Assembly: GCF_026340095.1 (NCBI RefSeq)
Contig: NZ_JAPEPO010000003.1
Span: forward strand, 682,001-746,000
Direction: 5' to 3'
Source: Streptomyces sp. NBC_01446
Lineage (GTDB): Bacteria > Actinomycetota > Actinomycetes > Streptomycetales > Streptomycetaceae
Length of the DNA: 64,000 bases
Part shown: positions 1-9,218 of the stretch, piece by piece
Layout: each line of letters opens with the position of its first letter
Numbering within the stretch: position 1 is the stretch's first letter
The notes under the pieces: model-generated
The model's database searches: none
The model's input: the letters and a program-made list of their open reading frames with translations, nothing else
What the model was told of the DNA's origin: nothing
Position numbers and translations under genes: made by a program

Positions 1-13
1 AGGCCGTCGCAAC

Positions 14-1612
14 GTGCCCGAGGTGCTCCTCACTGCCTTGAACCAAGAGGTCACCGCCTCCGAACTCGTGGAATCGGCCGCCTACCAGGACAAGGACCGG
101 GCCCGCCACCTGCTCGCCCTGCCCGCCTCGTCCTCTCCGGGGCTCGATCTTGTCGAGATCGCCTATGCCGCTCTCGCCGCCCACGGCCTCGATCCTCGGC
201 AGTCCGGGGCCTCCGACGAACTGCTCGCCGATGCCGCAACGTCCGCCCTGGCCAACGGTCATCTCTCGCTGGCGGTCTCCCTGGCCCAGGACATCACCGG
301 CCCCTTCATCCGTGCGGCCCGCCTCGCAGAGATCTCGCTGGCTCTGCTCGACTCCAACACGCCCCAGGACGCCGCTCCCTTGGCGCGCGAGGTGGAGGCG
401 GCCCTCGACGAGACCAGGAACACGCCGCCGCCCACCGTCCTGGCAGCGTTCGCCCGGGCCGCCGGCACCGCCGGACGAACGGACCTGGCCACGCCGGCCC
501 TGGAACTGGCCCTTCAGACGGTGCTACAGGGCAGCGACGACGCCCGTGCCAAGTGGGAGGCGCAGGTTGTGGCAAGCGCCGCCGCCCGGCTTGGCCACCT
601 CGACCACGCCCTGAGGATCGCGGCGGGGTTCGAGGCAGATCAGCTCGACCGCATCGACATCCTGTTGGACGCCGCCAAGGCCGTCGAAGCGCACGGCGAT
701 CACCGCTCAGCCGATCTCGACGTGCTCATCGCCCAGGTGACCGAAGGCATCGAGAAGTCGACGGACCCGAGCGTGTCCGGCTGGCGTACCCGTGTCTCTC
801 ACGAGCTCATCGCCCTCCACCTGCGCGCCGGGCACGCCGACGTGGCCCTCAATCTGACCCGACGGCTAGCCGAGACCGATCTGCCCGGCCGCATACTTGA
901 GTTGCGGGCGCACCTGCTGTCGGACGACATCCCCACGGCTATCTCCCTGATCCGCGATACGGCCCTGGCCATGCCCTCGAGTTCCCCGCAGGAACTCGTC
1001 CGCAGGCAGGAGCAGGCAGCCGCGATGATTGTCGAGATGTGCGACGCCGGCCATCAGGCCCTGTGCCGCGACGTCACCGCTCAACTCGCCGGAAGCGCAG
1101 ACCGGGGGGTGACGCTGGACAGCGGCCTCTGGGCCCGTCCCTGGCTCACCGTGGCCTGCCGGGCCACCGGCCTCACCGAGGAGTTCACCCCCCTTCTGGA
1201 TACGCTGCAGCATGCCGCCCTGGTCACGGGCGCCGGCTACGCGACCCAAACCGTGCCGCTGGAAACAGTCGTCCGCCTACGCCTCTGGGATCGCTACCAC
1301 GCCGAAGCCCGCCGGTTGAGCGAAGTGCTGGCCGAGGTCGTCCTCACCAACATGGTCGAAGCAATGCTCGAAGCAGGCCTCCTGAGCGAGGCCCTCCCCC
1401 TCATCGACGACCTCCAGGACGACGCGGCCTACTGCCTGGCCCTCGCCGCAGCCGTCACCTCCCCACCGCCCATCGACCTGATCAAGCGCTCCCTGGCCCA
1501 CGGCTTCGCCGAGGCCGTCATTGCCCCACTGACCGCCCTGGAACCGGCGTGCCTGCAAGAGATCGCAGCTCAACTCGGGGTGATCCGGCCGCCAGCCGAA
1601 CAGGTGTCATAG
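14..1612 (+). CDS. Helical-repeat protein, 5' end probably outside the window
   Basis: The frame stays open to the first base of the window, so the GTG at 14 is only the first start visible and the gene is probably truncated by the window edge. The 532 residues are rich in Ala, Leu and acidic residues and read as consecutive amphipathic helices with recurring patterns (for example ARLAEISLALL and ALNLTRRLAETDLPGRILEL), as in TPR- or HEAT-like solenoids. I see no signal peptide, membrane segment or catalytic motif in the visible part. Such solenoids usually bind proteins and are often C-terminal parts of larger NTPase or signalling proteins, but the upstream domain is not in view. The stop is followed by degraded sequence, with no downstream operon partner. 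Function is unassigned. Confidence 0.7.
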   Translation: MPEVLLTALNQEVTASELVESAAYQDKDRARHLLALPASSSPGLDLVEIAYAALAAHGLDPRQSGASDELLADAATSALANGHLSLAVSLAQDITGPFIRAARLAEISLALLDSNTPQDAAPLAREVEAALDETRNTPPPTVLAAFARAAGTAGRTDLATPALELALQTVLQGSDDARAKWEAQVVASAAARLGHLDHALRIAAGFEADQLDRIDILLDAAKAVEAHGDHRSADLDVLIAQVTEGIEKSTDPSVSGWRTRVSHELIALHLRAGHADVALNLTRRLAETDLPGRILELRAHLLSDDIPTAISLIRDTALAMPSSSPQELVRRQEQAAAMIVEMCDAGHQALCRDVTAQLAGSADRGVTLDSGLWARPWLTVACRATGLTEEFTPLLDTLQHAALVTGAGYATQTVPLETVVRLRLWDRYHAEARRLSEVLAEVVLTNMVEAMLEAGLLSEALPLIDDLQDDAAYCLALAAAVTSPPPIDLIKRSLAHGFAEAVIAPLTALEPACLQEIAAQLGVIRPPAEQVS

Positions 1613-2340
1613 TTCATGACCATGCGGCTGAGAAACTCCGATGAACGGCTCCATCCCACGATCACCAAGGGCCGTCGAAGCAGCGGTTGAGGGACCGAGT
1701 TCGCAGACGGCAGCCACCCCTCGACCGGCGCCGGACCGTCGCCGTCCGCGAAGCCCGCCGGCGCGCCCTCATCCCACTGATGCCCGCCCACGACGAGCCC
1801 AGCAACGCCGAGTACCGCGACGTGAACCCGCCGCCGGCCGTTGGAAAAGGCCGGTGAATGACGTCACCCCGAGCCGGGCGGCGGCGCCTCACCGGAGCCC
1901 TCGTCCGGCTCCACAGCCGGAGGTCGAAGTCCCTCCTCAATCGCCTTCCGGCGAAGCGACTTGCCCCTTGCCATCCCAGCAGCAGAACGGGCCAACTGCG
2001 CTTGCAGCTGGTCGAACGCCGCCGGACCTGACAGGTCCCGCAACCTGCGACTTCTGCTCATGCGTGGTTCAACGCCCCAACGCGCCGCCCGTAACTGCAA
2101 TACCGCCGAATGGAGCATTCGACGACGTCGAATCCCCCGTCTGCACCCTCTGCCATCGCGGCCCGAAAGCCGACGGCCCTGCTCGGACTCCAGATGCCGG
2201 CACCCGACTTCGGCTTCACCCCCACCAGGCCGCCGTCCGGCACCGCGTATCTGCGGGCTACTCAGCAACGGCGATACGGTCGCCATCCGGATGAGGCACG
2301 GCAGCCCGCAGGTGCGTGCGTATCCGTGGGCTATCCGGCG
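1613..2340. other. Degraded stretch with two weak small coding traces
   Basis: No convincing gene. The plus frame ending at 1858 gives a basic run containing EARRRALIPLMPAHDEPSNA with coding-like third-position GC, but no start or recognisable family. On the minus strand 2061-1864 could encode a 65-residue basic, unannotated protein starting MSRSRRLRDLSGPAAFDQLQ. Either may be a remnant of a mobile-element cargo gene. They are kept as traces, not calls. Confidence 0.25.
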
Positions 2341-2344
2341 AAGG

Positions 2345-2462
2345 TGAGGTTGTAGGTTGTACAGGCGAGCCATGCCGAGCACGGCGTAACTGACGCCCTC
2401 GCCCTTGAGACAGCAGGCGCGAATGATCTCCCAGCTCATACACGCGAAGGCGTACTCAACAC
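2345..2462 (-). pseudogene. Transposase C-terminal fragment (IS4/IS5-type DDE)
   Basis: The minus frame reads RVEYAFACMSWEIIRACCLK then GEGVSYAVLGMARLYNL. This matches the C-terminal pattern (VEYAFA..KSW.ILRD.R..G.G....ML.IA.LHNL) of DDE transposases common in actinomycetes. The upstream part and the catalytic residues are missing and the frame runs into unrelated sequence, so this is a relic. Confidence 0.6.
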
Positions 2463-3126
2463 GGGCTCACACTTGCTGCCAGCCCTGACCCCCACGCCCT
2501 TCGGCAGCAAGCCCCATGTTGACGGGCAGGACCAACAGGGGGGCAGCGAACGACGAGTACAGCCAGGTGGGCTAAATTCGTGGTCGCCTTCACATTCCCC
2601 ACTGCCTGAGGAACTACCCGTGTCCCAAGTCCCGCCCCTGGGCGGCCTGAACGCCTCGTACACCTCGGCGCAGATACGACGCAACCGTCTCATCTTCCTC
2701 GGTCTGGTCCTGGTACTCGCGGTCATGGTGGCGTTCTGGGCCTTTGGCCCGTACGACACGAAGGATCAGTCCTCGACGCTCAAGGGCGGCGACTGCTTCC
2801 AGAACATCGGGACGGACAAGGAAGCGAAGACCAAGAAGCTCGACTGCACAGACCCGCACGCCGACTACAAGGTCCTCAAAGTGACTCCTCCCCCTCATAA
2901 ATGAGGGCGCTTCTCGCTACGCCGGTGCGGCTTTGCGACGGACCAGCCCGGCCCGTAGAACGTTGGTGGCGCCCACGGTGTCCGCGTGCGCGGTGTGGCC
3001 GCACGAGACGCAGTGGAACTTCGACTGTGTGGGCCGATTCTCCGCGCCGGTGTACCCGCATTCGGGGCATTGGCGGGAGGTGTTGCGGGGGTCCACGGCG
3101 ATCACTTCCCGTCCGGCACTTTCAGC

Positions 3127-3711
3127 CTAATTCCCGTGTAACGAGCTCACCGGCCCTCGCCGGTCGGTGAGGTGGTTCGAACGGGTTGTGACGCCTGCAC
3201 TCCGCCGGGCCGAAGGTCTGCGACGAGCACGGCTGCGCAACCCAGCTGGCGGGTGGTGGTCTCGAGAGTGCCGGTGGATACCTCTCAACGTCACGGCCAA
3301 GATGCCTTCCCAGAGAGCGGCGCCATTCGGTGCTCTCGTGGCCGCCACCCACCCAGCACTGACGCTGCTGGCGGTTGTGTGGGCTCCGGACACACGCCTT
3401 CTTTCAGCCCGGCCATGATGTCTCCGCCAAGATCGGCGGTGTTCGGCGCCTTCACTGCCGCCAGCGGCGTCAACACCGTTTGCTTGATCACTCGTTGGAG
3501 TTGGTGGTGCGAGCCCGTCGCACGGTGATCTCTTGCATTCCCCGAGCCGTCTGAGCTCTGGGAACAGACCGGGGCCTGTGCGGTGAGCTGGTGCCACGAA
3601 CGGCTTGTGAGGTGTCGGCCCGTTCCTTGATCGAGGCCTGGAATTAGGTCGCTGCGTGGCCCCGCATGCGCTCGTGACCAGCGCAAACACCCACACTTCG
3701 AGGAGGGAAAG
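3127..3711 (+). ncRNA. Candidate bridge-RNA region of the IS110 element
   Basis: This 585-base leader of the IS110 copy has no supported coding sequence. In the IS110 group the non-coding left end encodes the bridge RNA whose two loops pair with target and donor DNA. The leader is long compared with the roughly 100-300 bases usual for the family and contains several GC-rich inverted segments (for example CCGGCCCTCGCCGG near 3152). The RNA boundaries and guide loops cannot be placed by eye. Assignment is by position only. Confidence 0.35.
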
Positions 3712-4938
3712 TTGATCTACTGCGGCATCGACTGGGCCGAGAAGACACACGACGTCGCCCTGGTCGACGACGACGGCACGCTCCTGGCCAAGCGCCACAT
3801 CACCGACGACGCGACCGGCTACAAGATCCTGCTGGATCTGCTCGCCGAGCACGGCGACACCGAGGACAACCCGATCCCGGTCGCCATCGAGACCTCCCGC
3901 GGCCTGCTCGTCGCGGTCCTGCGCACCGGGAAGCGCCAGGTCTACGCCATCAACCCGATGGCCGCCGCACGCTACCGCGACCGCCACGCGGTCACACGGA
4001 AGAAGTCCGACCCCGGCGACGCCCTCGTCCTGGCGAACATCCTCCGCACCGATATGCACGCCCACCGGCCGTTGCCCCAGGACAGCGATCTCGCCCGCGC
4101 CATCGCCGTCCTCGCCCGCGCCCAGCAGGATGCCGTTTGGAACCGGCAGCAGCTCGCCAACCAGCTCCGCTCGCTCCTGCGCGAGTACTTCCCCGCCGCC
4201 CTCGACGCCTACCTGCACTGGCAGAACGGTCTCTGCCGCCCCGAGACCCGCGTCCTGCTGGAGCTCGCCCCCACGCCCTCGCGGGCGGCCCGGCTGTCGC
4301 TCGCGCAACTGCGCTCGGCGCTCAAGCGCGCCGGCCGCCAGCGCCGGATCGATGCCGACGCCGAGCGCATCCGCGAGGTCCTGCGGGCCGAATACGCGCA
4401 CCAGCCGCCACTGGTCGAGGACGCGCTCGGCAAGCAGATGCTCGCTCTGCTGCGGCAGCTCGAAGCCGCCTGCACGGCCGCCGACCAGCTCGCCGAGGCG
4501 GTTGAAGAGGTTTTCCCTCAGCATCCGGACGCCGAGATCATCCTGAGCCTCCCCGGGCTCGGCACCCAGCTCGGCGCCCGGATCCTCGCTGAGATCGGGG
4601 ACGACCACGCCCGCTTCGCCACTGCCCGCGGTATGAAGGCCTACGCCGGTGCGTCCCCCATCACCAGGGCGTCCGGCAAGAAGTCCAGCATCACCAGACG
4701 CTGGGTGAAGAACGACCGGCTCAACCACGCCGGCTACCTGTGGGCCTTCGCCTCACTGACCCACTCACCGGGCGCAAAGGCCCACTACGACCGCCGCCGC
4801 GAGGCCGGGGACTGGCACGCCGCCGCTCAGAGAAACCTCTTCAACAAGATGATCGGCCAGCTCTACCACTGCCTCCAGAAGCACATCCTGTTCGACGAGA
4901 ACCTCGCCTTCCCCACACAACTTCTCGAAGCTGCTTGA
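3712..4938 (+). CDS. IS110-family transposase (DEDD), TTG start
   Basis: A 408-residue transposase. The N-terminal RuvC-like DEDD domain begins MIYCGIDWAEKTHDVALVDD (first Asp near residue 7), with AIETSRG near residue 67 (Glu) and KKSDPGDALVLANI near residue 98 (paired Asp). The C-terminal transposase_20 domain has LPGLGTQLGARILAEIGD and the Tnp motif ASPITRASGKKSSITRRWV. The TTG start at 3712 is set by the AGGAGGGAAAG ribosome site just upstream and by homology of the N-terminus. Length and domains look intact, so the element may still be active. It lies inside the minus-strand tnpB. Confidence 0.95.
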   Translation: MIYCGIDWAEKTHDVALVDDDGTLLAKRHITDDATGYKILLDLLAEHGDTEDNPIPVAIETSRGLLVAVLRTGKRQVYAINPMAAARYRDRHAVTRKKSDPGDALVLANILRTDMHAHRPLPQDSDLARAIAVLARAQQDAVWNRQQLANQLRSLLREYFPAALDAYLHWQNGLCRPETRVLLELAPTPSRAARLSLAQLRSALKRAGRQRRIDADAERIREVLRAEYAHQPPLVEDALGKQMLALLRQLEAACTAADQLAEAVEEVFPQHPDAEIILSLPGLGTQLGARILAEIGDDHARFATARGMKAYAGASPITRASGKKSSITRRWVKNDRLNHAGYLWAFASLTHSPGAKAHYDRRREAGDWHAAAQRNLFNKMIGQLYHCLQKHILFDENLAFPTQLLEAA

Positions 4939-6163
4939 CGACCTAGCTCCGTGAGGTGTCTTGGCGGCCAGGATCGTCAGAAACACCCCCCATCCGGCAT
5001 CGAAGATCGAGCGGTTGAGTCCGGTCTTCGCGCCGGCCCCGTTGGGCAGGAAGCCGCCCGGGGTCCCGGGGTCGGGCTTCGGCGTGGCGCGCCGGACCAT
5101 GTTGCGGATCCTGAGGTCTTCGTGCGCGATGAAATCGTGTTCACGCACGAGGTCAAGGGCGGTTTTGTGTGCGTGGTCGAGGCGCTGGCGGCGCACCTTG
5201 CGGTGCAGCTTCGCGACCTTCTCGACCGTCCTCCGGTGGTTGGCTGTCCGTTTGTCACGGCGCACGCGCGGGAACGTCGACAGGGCCTGCTGTGCGGCTT
5301 CGAGCTTCGCGGCGCTCTTCGCCCCGTGGCCCGGGTTGGGGACGAATCCGCCGTCAGAGGTGGCGAGGAAGTTGGCGATGCCCAGGTCGATCCCGACGAG
5401 GGAACCCGTCGCGGGCAGCGGTTCGGGCTGGACCTGTTCGACGGTCAGCACGACGAACCATTGACGGCCCTCTCGTTTGACGCTGACCGTCTTCACTCTG
5501 CCGGCTACCGCCCGGTGCTGGTGCACCCTGACGTGCCCGACGCCCTGAAGGCGGACGCGGGTGACGGGGTCGTGAGGGGTGGAGTTCCACCGGCAGCCGT
5601 CCCCGTCTTTCGGGAACTCCACCGTGTCGAACCAGTTCACCCCACGAAAACGCGGATAGCCCGGCTTCTCACCCGACTTGACCCGACGGAAGAACGCCGC
5701 GAACGCCTTGTCCAGGCGGCGGAGCGTGGCCTGTTGTGAGCTGAACGACCAGCGGCCCTGACGCTCCGGGTCGAAGGACCGGATGTCCTTGAGCTGTGCG
5801 GACTGCTGCCCGTACCGGACCGTCGTCTTGCTGACGTGCCGGTAGGCGTCACGACGTTCCTGCAACGCTCCGTTGTACAGCGAGCAGTGATCACGCAGCA
5901 TCTCACCGAGCGCCTGAGCCTGCCGCACGGTAGGCCGCATGACGAACTTGTACGCACGCATCACCCGGCCCACCCCCTTCGGCTCTTGTCAGCAACCTAG
6001 CCGAGGCCACTGACATTGATGGTGGTACTCAGGTTCCGATGGTCGTGACTCTGCCACTGACTGACGTCCTGCTGGACTGTCCTCAAGTTGTTCTGTCCGG
6101 CCATCGGGACCTGTTCTCATGGCTCCGGCCGGGTGGAACATGACCTCATAGCGCCTCTGTGTG

Positions 6164-7198
6164 TCAAGCGGCTTGAGCGAGGTGGTTCCGTTGGTCACGT
6201 TTCATGATCCGGTAGACCACGTTAGACAGGCGGCGTTTGAGAGCCCTTCGGGCCTCTGCCGGTGTCTTCCCTTCCGCGATCTTGCGCAGGTAGTAGTCCT
6301 GTCCGCGTCCTCCGTCGCGGATCTGGCAGATGGCGATGGTGTGCAGGACCGAGTTCAGCGCACGGTTGCCGCCAGTGTTGAGCCGGTGACGGACGTTGTT
6401 GCCGCTGGAGGCGTCCAGAGGCGCGCTGCCGGTGTAACTGGCGAAGTGGTGCTCGGTAGGAAACCGGCTGACGTCCCCGATGTGGCCGATGACCTTGGCG
6501 GCCAGCACGGTCCCCAGACCTGGCAGGGTGGTCAGCGTGGTGCGGGTCGCAGCGATCGCCTCGCGCATCTTGGCTTCGTTGTCCTTGACCTGCCGGTCCA
6601 GCCTGCGCAGGTCGGCCAGCAGGTCACGGGCTATGTCCCGTCGGCAGTTGTCGGTGGCCGTGACCGGCCGGATGCCCTTCATGAAGGCGGCAGCCTTGTC
6701 GGCCGACAGTCCAGTGGGCACTCCGCCGGGCAGGAGGTCGCGCAGGACGGCGTGGAGTCGGTTGAGGACACGGGTGCGCTCGTGGACCAGGTCGTCTCGG
6801 CGCTCGGTCAGCAACCGCAGGATCGTGGTCTGGTCTTCCTGGACCACGGGGCGCAGGTCATGGCGGAACAAGGCGACCTGGGCGACGTGGAGGGCGTCCT
6901 TGGCATCGGTCTTGCGGTCTCCGCCGGTGGCCAGCAGCCGGGCCCGGGCCGACAGGGTGGAGGGCACATCGACCACGTTCTCGCCCGCGGCGGCCAACTG
7001 CTGGGCGAGCGAGCGGCCCAGGCCGCCAGCACCCTCGACCGCGAAACGACGGTCGGGCCACTGCTCACACCAGCGCATCAACTGGCGGAAGGTGCCGGCG
7101 TTGACGACGAACCGGCGCTGGGCCACCTGCTGCCCTGCGGCGTCGACGGCGACGGCCGTGTGGGACGACTTGTGGGGATCGACACCGATCAGGATCAC
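6164..7198 (-). CDS. IS110-family transposase (IS116/IS902-like)
   Basis: About 344 residues from a GTG start at 7198 (ILIGVDPHKSSHTAVAVDA); an in-frame ATG at 7246 would add 16 residues with no family support. DEDD residues are seen in GVDPHKSS, AVEGAGGLG and RKTDAKDALHVAQ. The C-terminal helix-hairpin-helix region has LPGLGTVLAAKVIGHIGD, and the conserved Ser/Gly motif is GSAPLDASSGNNVRHRLNTG. The reading frame is complete. It is of a different subgroup from the copy at 3712 and lies just upstream of the tnpB start. Element boundaries are not clear; about 170 bases follow the stop before the tnpB gene. Confidence 0.9.
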   Translation of the reverse strand: MILIGVDPHKSSHTAVAVDAAGQQVAQRRFVVNAGTFRQLMRWCEQWPDRRFAVEGAGGLGRSLAQQLAAAGENVVDVPSTLSARARLLATGGDRKTDAKDALHVAQVALFRHDLRPVVQEDQTTILRLLTERRDDLVHERTRVLNRLHAVLRDLLPGGVPTGLSADKAAAFMKGIRPVTATDNCRRDIARDLLADLRRLDRQVKDNEAKMREAIAATRTTLTTLPGLGTVLAAKVIGHIGDVSRFPTEHHFASYTGSAPLDASSGNNVRHRLNTGGNRALNSVLHTIAICQIRDGGRGQDYYLRKIAEGKTPAEARRALKRRLSNVVYRIMKRDQRNHLAQAA

Positions 7199-7514
7199 AG
7201 GCTGGCCTCGCACTCGATGAGACAGGAAGGGGAGTGCGGTGGGCACCCTGACTTGAAGTCACCGTGTCACCTTCATGCCTCTGTCGAGCCACACCGCGCG
7301 GGTGTCGGCCGGCGGCGGCACGCTATCAGTGAGCCAGCCCGAAGGCGGCAAGGAGCACTGCGGGCCCGTGCCGACCGACACCCTGGACGCTACGGCTGCA
7401 GACCGAGCATCTGGTGTCGATTCAACAAGTCAGGAGCTTGGTCAGAAGCCCCCTCAATGTCTTGTCTGCGCCACCCGGCCGGCGCCCACCTTCGGCTGGG
7501 AAGGCACCATCAGC

Positions 7515-8729
7515 ATGACATCAGCGGGCACGCAGGACGCGGCGGTCCAGGAGGTCTTCGGAGGGGTCGACTCCCATGCCGACACCCTCCACGTCGCAGT
7601 CATCAGCAGTAACGGCAGCCACCTCGCGGACGCCGAGTTCACCACCACAGGCGCCGGATACGCCGCGGCCCTGGCCTATCTCGACGCCCACGGCCGCGTA
7701 CTCGCCCTCGGCGTGGAAGGCACCGCTTCCTACGGAGCGGGCTTCACCCGCGCCGCCCGCTCACACGGACACCGGGTCTTCGAGGTGAACCGGCCGGACC
7801 GGGCCGAACGCCGCCGCACCGGCAAGTCCGACCCCATCGACGCCTACGCGGCCGCCAGGGCCGCCCTGTCCGGCCGGGCCTCCAGCGCACCCAAAGACGA
7901 CACCGTCGCCGGCATACGTGCCCTGCACAACGCCGCCCGCTCCGCCATCAAGGCACGCACCGCGGCCCTCAACCAGATCGGGCAGATTCTCGTCACCGCG
8001 CCCGAAGGCATCCGCGCCAAATACGGGCAGCTCAAGGGAACCAACCGCACCGAGACCCTGGCCCGGATACGGCCGACCGGTGACACGGTCCACGTCGCGG
8101 TCCTCACCGCGCTCAAAAGCCTCGCCCGACATGTCAAGGACCTCACCGCCGAACACGAGGCCCTGACCCGCACCCTGGACAAGGAGGTCACCGACCACAA
8201 TCCCGGCCTGCGAGCCACCCACGGAGTCGGCCCCGACACCGCCGCCCAGCTCCTGGTCAGCGCCGGAGGCAATCCCGACCGGATGCGCACCGAGGCGGCA
8301 TTCGCCGCCCTCTGCGGAGCCGCACCCGTCCCCGCCTCCAGCGGCAAGACCAACCGGCACCGCCTGTCACGAGGCGGTGACCGGGCAGCCAACGCGGCTC
8401 TCTACCGCATCGCTCTGGTCCGCATGGCCAGCGACACCCGCACCCGCGCCTACGTGGAGCGACAAATCGCCGCCGGCCGCACGAAGAAGGAGACCATCCG
8501 ACTCCTGAAGCGAGCCATCGCCCGGGAGATATTCCGCTGCCTGACCACCAAAGTCGCCGTCCCCGGCATCGCAGACCTACGCCCCCTGAGGCAATCGAAG
8601 AACCTCACCCTCACCGCCGCAGCCCAACACCTCGGAGTCTGGCCCGCCACCATCTCCACCCTCGAACGCGGAACCCGCCGAGACGACAACCTCGCCCACG
8701 CCTACCGCGAGTGGCTCACTGCCGCTTGA
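7515..8729 (+). CDS. IS110-family transposase with C-terminal XRE-like HTH extension
   Basis: Residues 1 to about 350 form a standard IS110 transposase: FGGVDSHADTLHVAVI (Asp), GVEGTASYGAG (Glu), RRTGKSDPIDAYAAARAA (paired Asp), HGVGPDTAAQLLVSAGGN (helix-hairpin-helix) and GAAPVPASSGKTNRHRLSRG. After the usual end (LLKRAIAREIFRCL) the frame continues for about 50 residues with LRPLRQSKNLTLTAAAQHLG then ATISTLERG. That pattern is a helix-turn-helix of the XRE/Cro type. The ATG at 7515 is chosen because homology starts there; the frame is open further upstream to 7275. The leader from about 7280 to 7515 could carry its guide RNA. The last codon is only 86 bases before the IS605 left-end hairpin. 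Confidence 0.9.
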   Translation: MTSAGTQDAAVQEVFGGVDSHADTLHVAVISSNGSHLADAEFTTTGAGYAAALAYLDAHGRVLALGVEGTASYGAGFTRAARSHGHRVFEVNRPDRAERRRTGKSDPIDAYAAARAALSGRASSAPKDDTVAGIRALHNAARSAIKARTAALNQIGQILVTAPEGIRAKYGQLKGTNRTETLARIRPTGDTVHVAVLTALKSLARHVKDLTAEHEALTRTLDKEVTDHNPGLRATHGVGPDTAAQLLVSAGGNPDRMRTEAAFAALCGAAPVPASSGKTNRHRLSRGGDRAANAALYRIALVRMASDTRTRAYVERQIAAGRTKKETIRLLKRAIAREIFRCLTTKVAVPGIADLRPLRQSKNLTLTAAAQHLGVWPATISTLERGTRRDDNLAHAYREWLTAA

Positions 8730-8814
8730 CAGCCAATAGGAGCATCAACCCCTCCGCAGACGGAACACCCATGCAGGCATGACCGGTCAGAGCAGCCCCG
8801 AGATGCGTTTCCCG

Positions 8815-8832
8815 CCCCGGCTGAAGCCGGGG
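8815..8832. repeat. Left-end stem-loop of the IS605-type element
   Basis: CCCCGGCT-GA-AGCCGGGG forms an 8-base-pair stem. Such subterminal hairpins are recognised by TnpA at IS200/IS605 ends. It lies immediately before the point where the LppU-like gene resumes. Confidence 0.65.
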
Positions 8833-9218
8833 ATACCCACGCAAGAGAAGGGATGGACAAGGGCAGCGTCGTCGATACCTTCTCGTGCTCCAACGTCCCG
8901 GGCACGACCGGCTCACTCACGCAGTCAGGCTCCGGAGAATGGTTCGTCGTCTGCTTCAAGGACAACGACGACAAGGGCAAGAAATAGCCAGGCGCAGCCT
9001 CCCCCTCCCCCACTGAGAGTCGTCCCACAGTGGCTGGTCACAGGTGCGCACGATCTTGGTATGGCTCAAGCGTGCCGGCGGCAGGCACCGGCCCATCCTG
9101 AACAGGCTGCTGCACCGGAACGGTCACCAAGCCATCCGGCACCGGGCGGTCGAGCAGCGGCGCGACGTAGACCCTCAGCCGTTCCGCGAAAAAGCCGAGT
9201 TGGGGGTGCGTCTGGTCG

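Larger units (their letters stand above)
3127..4959 (+). mobile_element. IS110-family element inserted in tnpB, CT core
   Basis: Boundaries follow from reconstructing tnpB: the flanks read ...TTTCAGC-CT-aattcc at 3121 and ...gaggtgt-CT-TGGCGGCC at 4951. A CT dinucleotide at each junction collapses to one in the restored gene. IS110 elements have no long terminal inverted repeats, recombine at a short core and make no other target duplication, which fits. The element is about 1.83 kb: 585 bases of leader, one transposase gene and only about 20 bases after the stop. Confidence 0.8.
2917..5961 (-). pseudogene. tnpB: tnpB (RuvC-like RNA-guided nuclease), split by an IS110 element
   Basis: The N-terminal part (5961 down to 4960) starts MRAYKFVMRPTVRQAQALGE and carries the first RuvC motif (GIDLGIANF) and the Glu-containing motif (FIAHEDLRIRNM), ending ...FLTILAAK. 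The C-terminal part (3126 down to 2917) resumes AESAGREVIAVDPRN, then a CPEC...CVSC zinc ribbon and the last RuvC motif (HADTVGATN). The intact copy at 35657-36865 has TQKAESA across the same point, so deleting 3127-4959 restores AAKAESA in frame. All three RuvC acidic positions remain, so only the insertion inactivates it. TnpB proteins are RNA-guided DNA nucleases that favour retention of their transposon. Start chosen at 5961 by alignment with the intact copy; an in-frame ATG 12 bases upstream also exists. Confidence 0.85.
2881..8845 (-). mobile_element. IS200/IS605-type (IS1341-like) tnpB element carrying three IS110-family genes
   Basis: The right end, read on the minus strand, finishes with a CCCTCAT/ATGAGGG hairpin (2892-2907) and GGGGGAGGAGTCAC at 2881. 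The same terminal 14 bases end the independent IS605-type element at 36912. The left end is marked by the stem-loop CCCCGGCT/AGCCGGGG at 8815-8832, typical of this superfamily. No tnpA is present, so without insertions this would be a tnpB-only element moved in trans. It has been enlarged by an IS110-family element inside tnpB (3127-4959) and two further IS110-type transposase genes between the tnpB start and the left end. The exact left boundary is inferred from where host coding resumes. Confidence 0.75.
2620..8986 (+). pseudogene. LppU-like membrane protein gene split by nested transposons
   Basis: The 5' part (2620-2880) starts at a GTG preceded by GAGGA. It encodes a short cytosolic segment, one transmembrane helix (LIFLGLVLVLAVMVAFWAFG) and an extracytoplasmic start with GDCFQ, DCTDPHADYKV and paired cysteines. 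This is the layout of the LppU/SCO3897 family, which normally continues with a further Cys, VPGTT and a final Cys. Exactly that tail (FSCSNVPGTTGSLTQ, then WFVVCF, stop at 8986) appears about 6 kb downstream in the same orientation. The intervening DNA is bounded by IS605-type ends: an RE at 2881 and an LE hairpin at 8815-8832. The gene therefore no longer makes its full product. Function of the family is unknown. The exact 3' junction, near 8845, is inferred. Confidence 0.8.

Noticed and set aside
3127..4728. 533-codon minus-strand frame opposite the IS110 transposase
   Set aside because: Antisense to an intact DEDD transposase and without family resemblance.
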